From: Clostridia bacterium
GTDB taxonomy: Bacteria; Bacillota; Clostridia; Christensenellales; Borkfalkiaceae
NCBI GenBank assembly: GCA_017467345.1
Contig: JAFTSI010000018.1
Location: forward strand, 1 to 34,660
Reading direction: 5' to 3'
Length of the DNA stretch: 34,660 bases
The notes under the pieces were generated by a model. It worked only from the letters and a program-made list of their open reading frames with translations, had not been told where the DNA came from and ran no database searches. A program made the translations under genes and the position numbers. Below, piece after piece: positions 34,476-34,660 of the stretch; positions within the stretch are counted from its first letter, which is position 1, and each line of letters starts with the position of its first letter.

Positions 34476-34660
34476 ATGAACGATACTTTAATTAAAAAAC
34501 CCGCTTTCCATATCACAGGCGAAAAAGGTTGGATTAATGACCCTAACGGATTAGTTTTCTTTAAGGGAAAATACCACGCGTTCTTTCAATACTATCCACA
34601 CGACACCAAGTGGGGACCTATGCATTGGGGGCATGTTGTTAGCGAAGATTTAACTAACTG
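34476..34660 (+). CDS. GH32 beta-fructofuranosidase, intracellular type (N-terminal part)
   Basis: The first 61 residues of a gene running off the right edge. There is no signal peptide. After about 18 residues comes GWINDPNGLVFFKGKYH, the canonical GH32 nucleophile motif with Asp21, then FFQYYPHDTKWGPMHWGH, as in sucrose-6-phosphate hydrolases and cytoplasmic beta-fructosidases. In this operon it would hydrolyse imported sucrose or short fructo-oligosaccharides to feed fructokinase. Only a weak GCGAGAAA resembles a ribosome binding site. The remaining catalytic residues lie outside the window. Confidence 0.9.
   Translation, partial: MNDTLIKKPAFHITGEKGWINDPNGLVFFKGKYHAFFQYYPHDTKWGPMHWGHVVSEDLTN

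Noticed and set aside
1..34660. CRISPR arrays, insertion sequences, tRNA or rRNA genes
   Set aside because: No short direct repeats with regular spacers, transposase motifs, terminal inverted repeats or cloverleaf-like segments were seen; the only large repeats are the protein-coding NGxFE modules.

Overview
The window is AT-rich DNA from an endospore-forming member of the Firmicutes, probably a gut-type, uncultured clostridial lineage. The evidence is spoIIGA next to sigE (with a pro-sequence), a YlbJ-type sporulation membrane protein beside rsmD-coaD, SD-led genes with frequent ATGA or TTGA overlaps, and lipoprotein-based ABC sugar uptake. The family-level placement is inference.

Bases 1-15100 are mostly housekeeping and sporulation genes. 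After the tail of an unknown gene and a strong terminator come alr, a small membrane protein gene, rsmD and coaD. These run into ylbJ (minus strand), which is divergent from rarA; tex follows. A bidirectional terminator separates tex from a minus-strand glycerophosphodiester phosphodiesterase gene, which shares interleaved divergent promoters with lepA. lepA-hemW is followed by two accessory glycosyltransferase-like genes, then the spoIIGA-sigE pair and a terminator. Two sporulation control sites are visible: a near-consensus sigma-E promoter in front of ylbJ and a Spo0A-box-like site in front of spoIIGA-sigE.

From about 15130 to the right edge, every gene lies on the plus strand in one Gram-positive fructan-utilisation locus. 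A palindromic LacI/CcpA-type operator, a promoter and a leader with several hairpins precede, in order: an MsmK/UgpC-type ATPase with unusual insertions, a four-helix membrane protein, a PfkB-type fructokinase, a large surface GH32 with duplicated CBM66-like domains and a C-terminal membrane anchor, a LacI-family regulator, a solute-binding lipoprotein, two permeases, a second GH32 (a lipoprotein whose catalytic Asp position is Glu), a lipoprotein with four tandem beta-sandwich-like modules, a 59-residue peptide, a 79-residue lipoprotein, an exported protein with three more of the same modules, and the start of a third GH32 without a signal peptide, so probably cytoplasmic.

The inferred model is that the surface GH32 enzymes cut levan or inulin, the seven-module binding proteins hold the polymer at the cell surface, the ABC importer takes up fructo-oligosaccharides, the cytoplasmic GH32 finishes hydrolysis, fructokinase feeds fructose into glycolysis, and the LacI protein controls the locus. 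The least described parts are the module-array proteins, the small-peptide/small-lipoprotein pair, the Asp-to-Glu GH32, the membrane protein between ATPase and fructokinase, and the structured leader.
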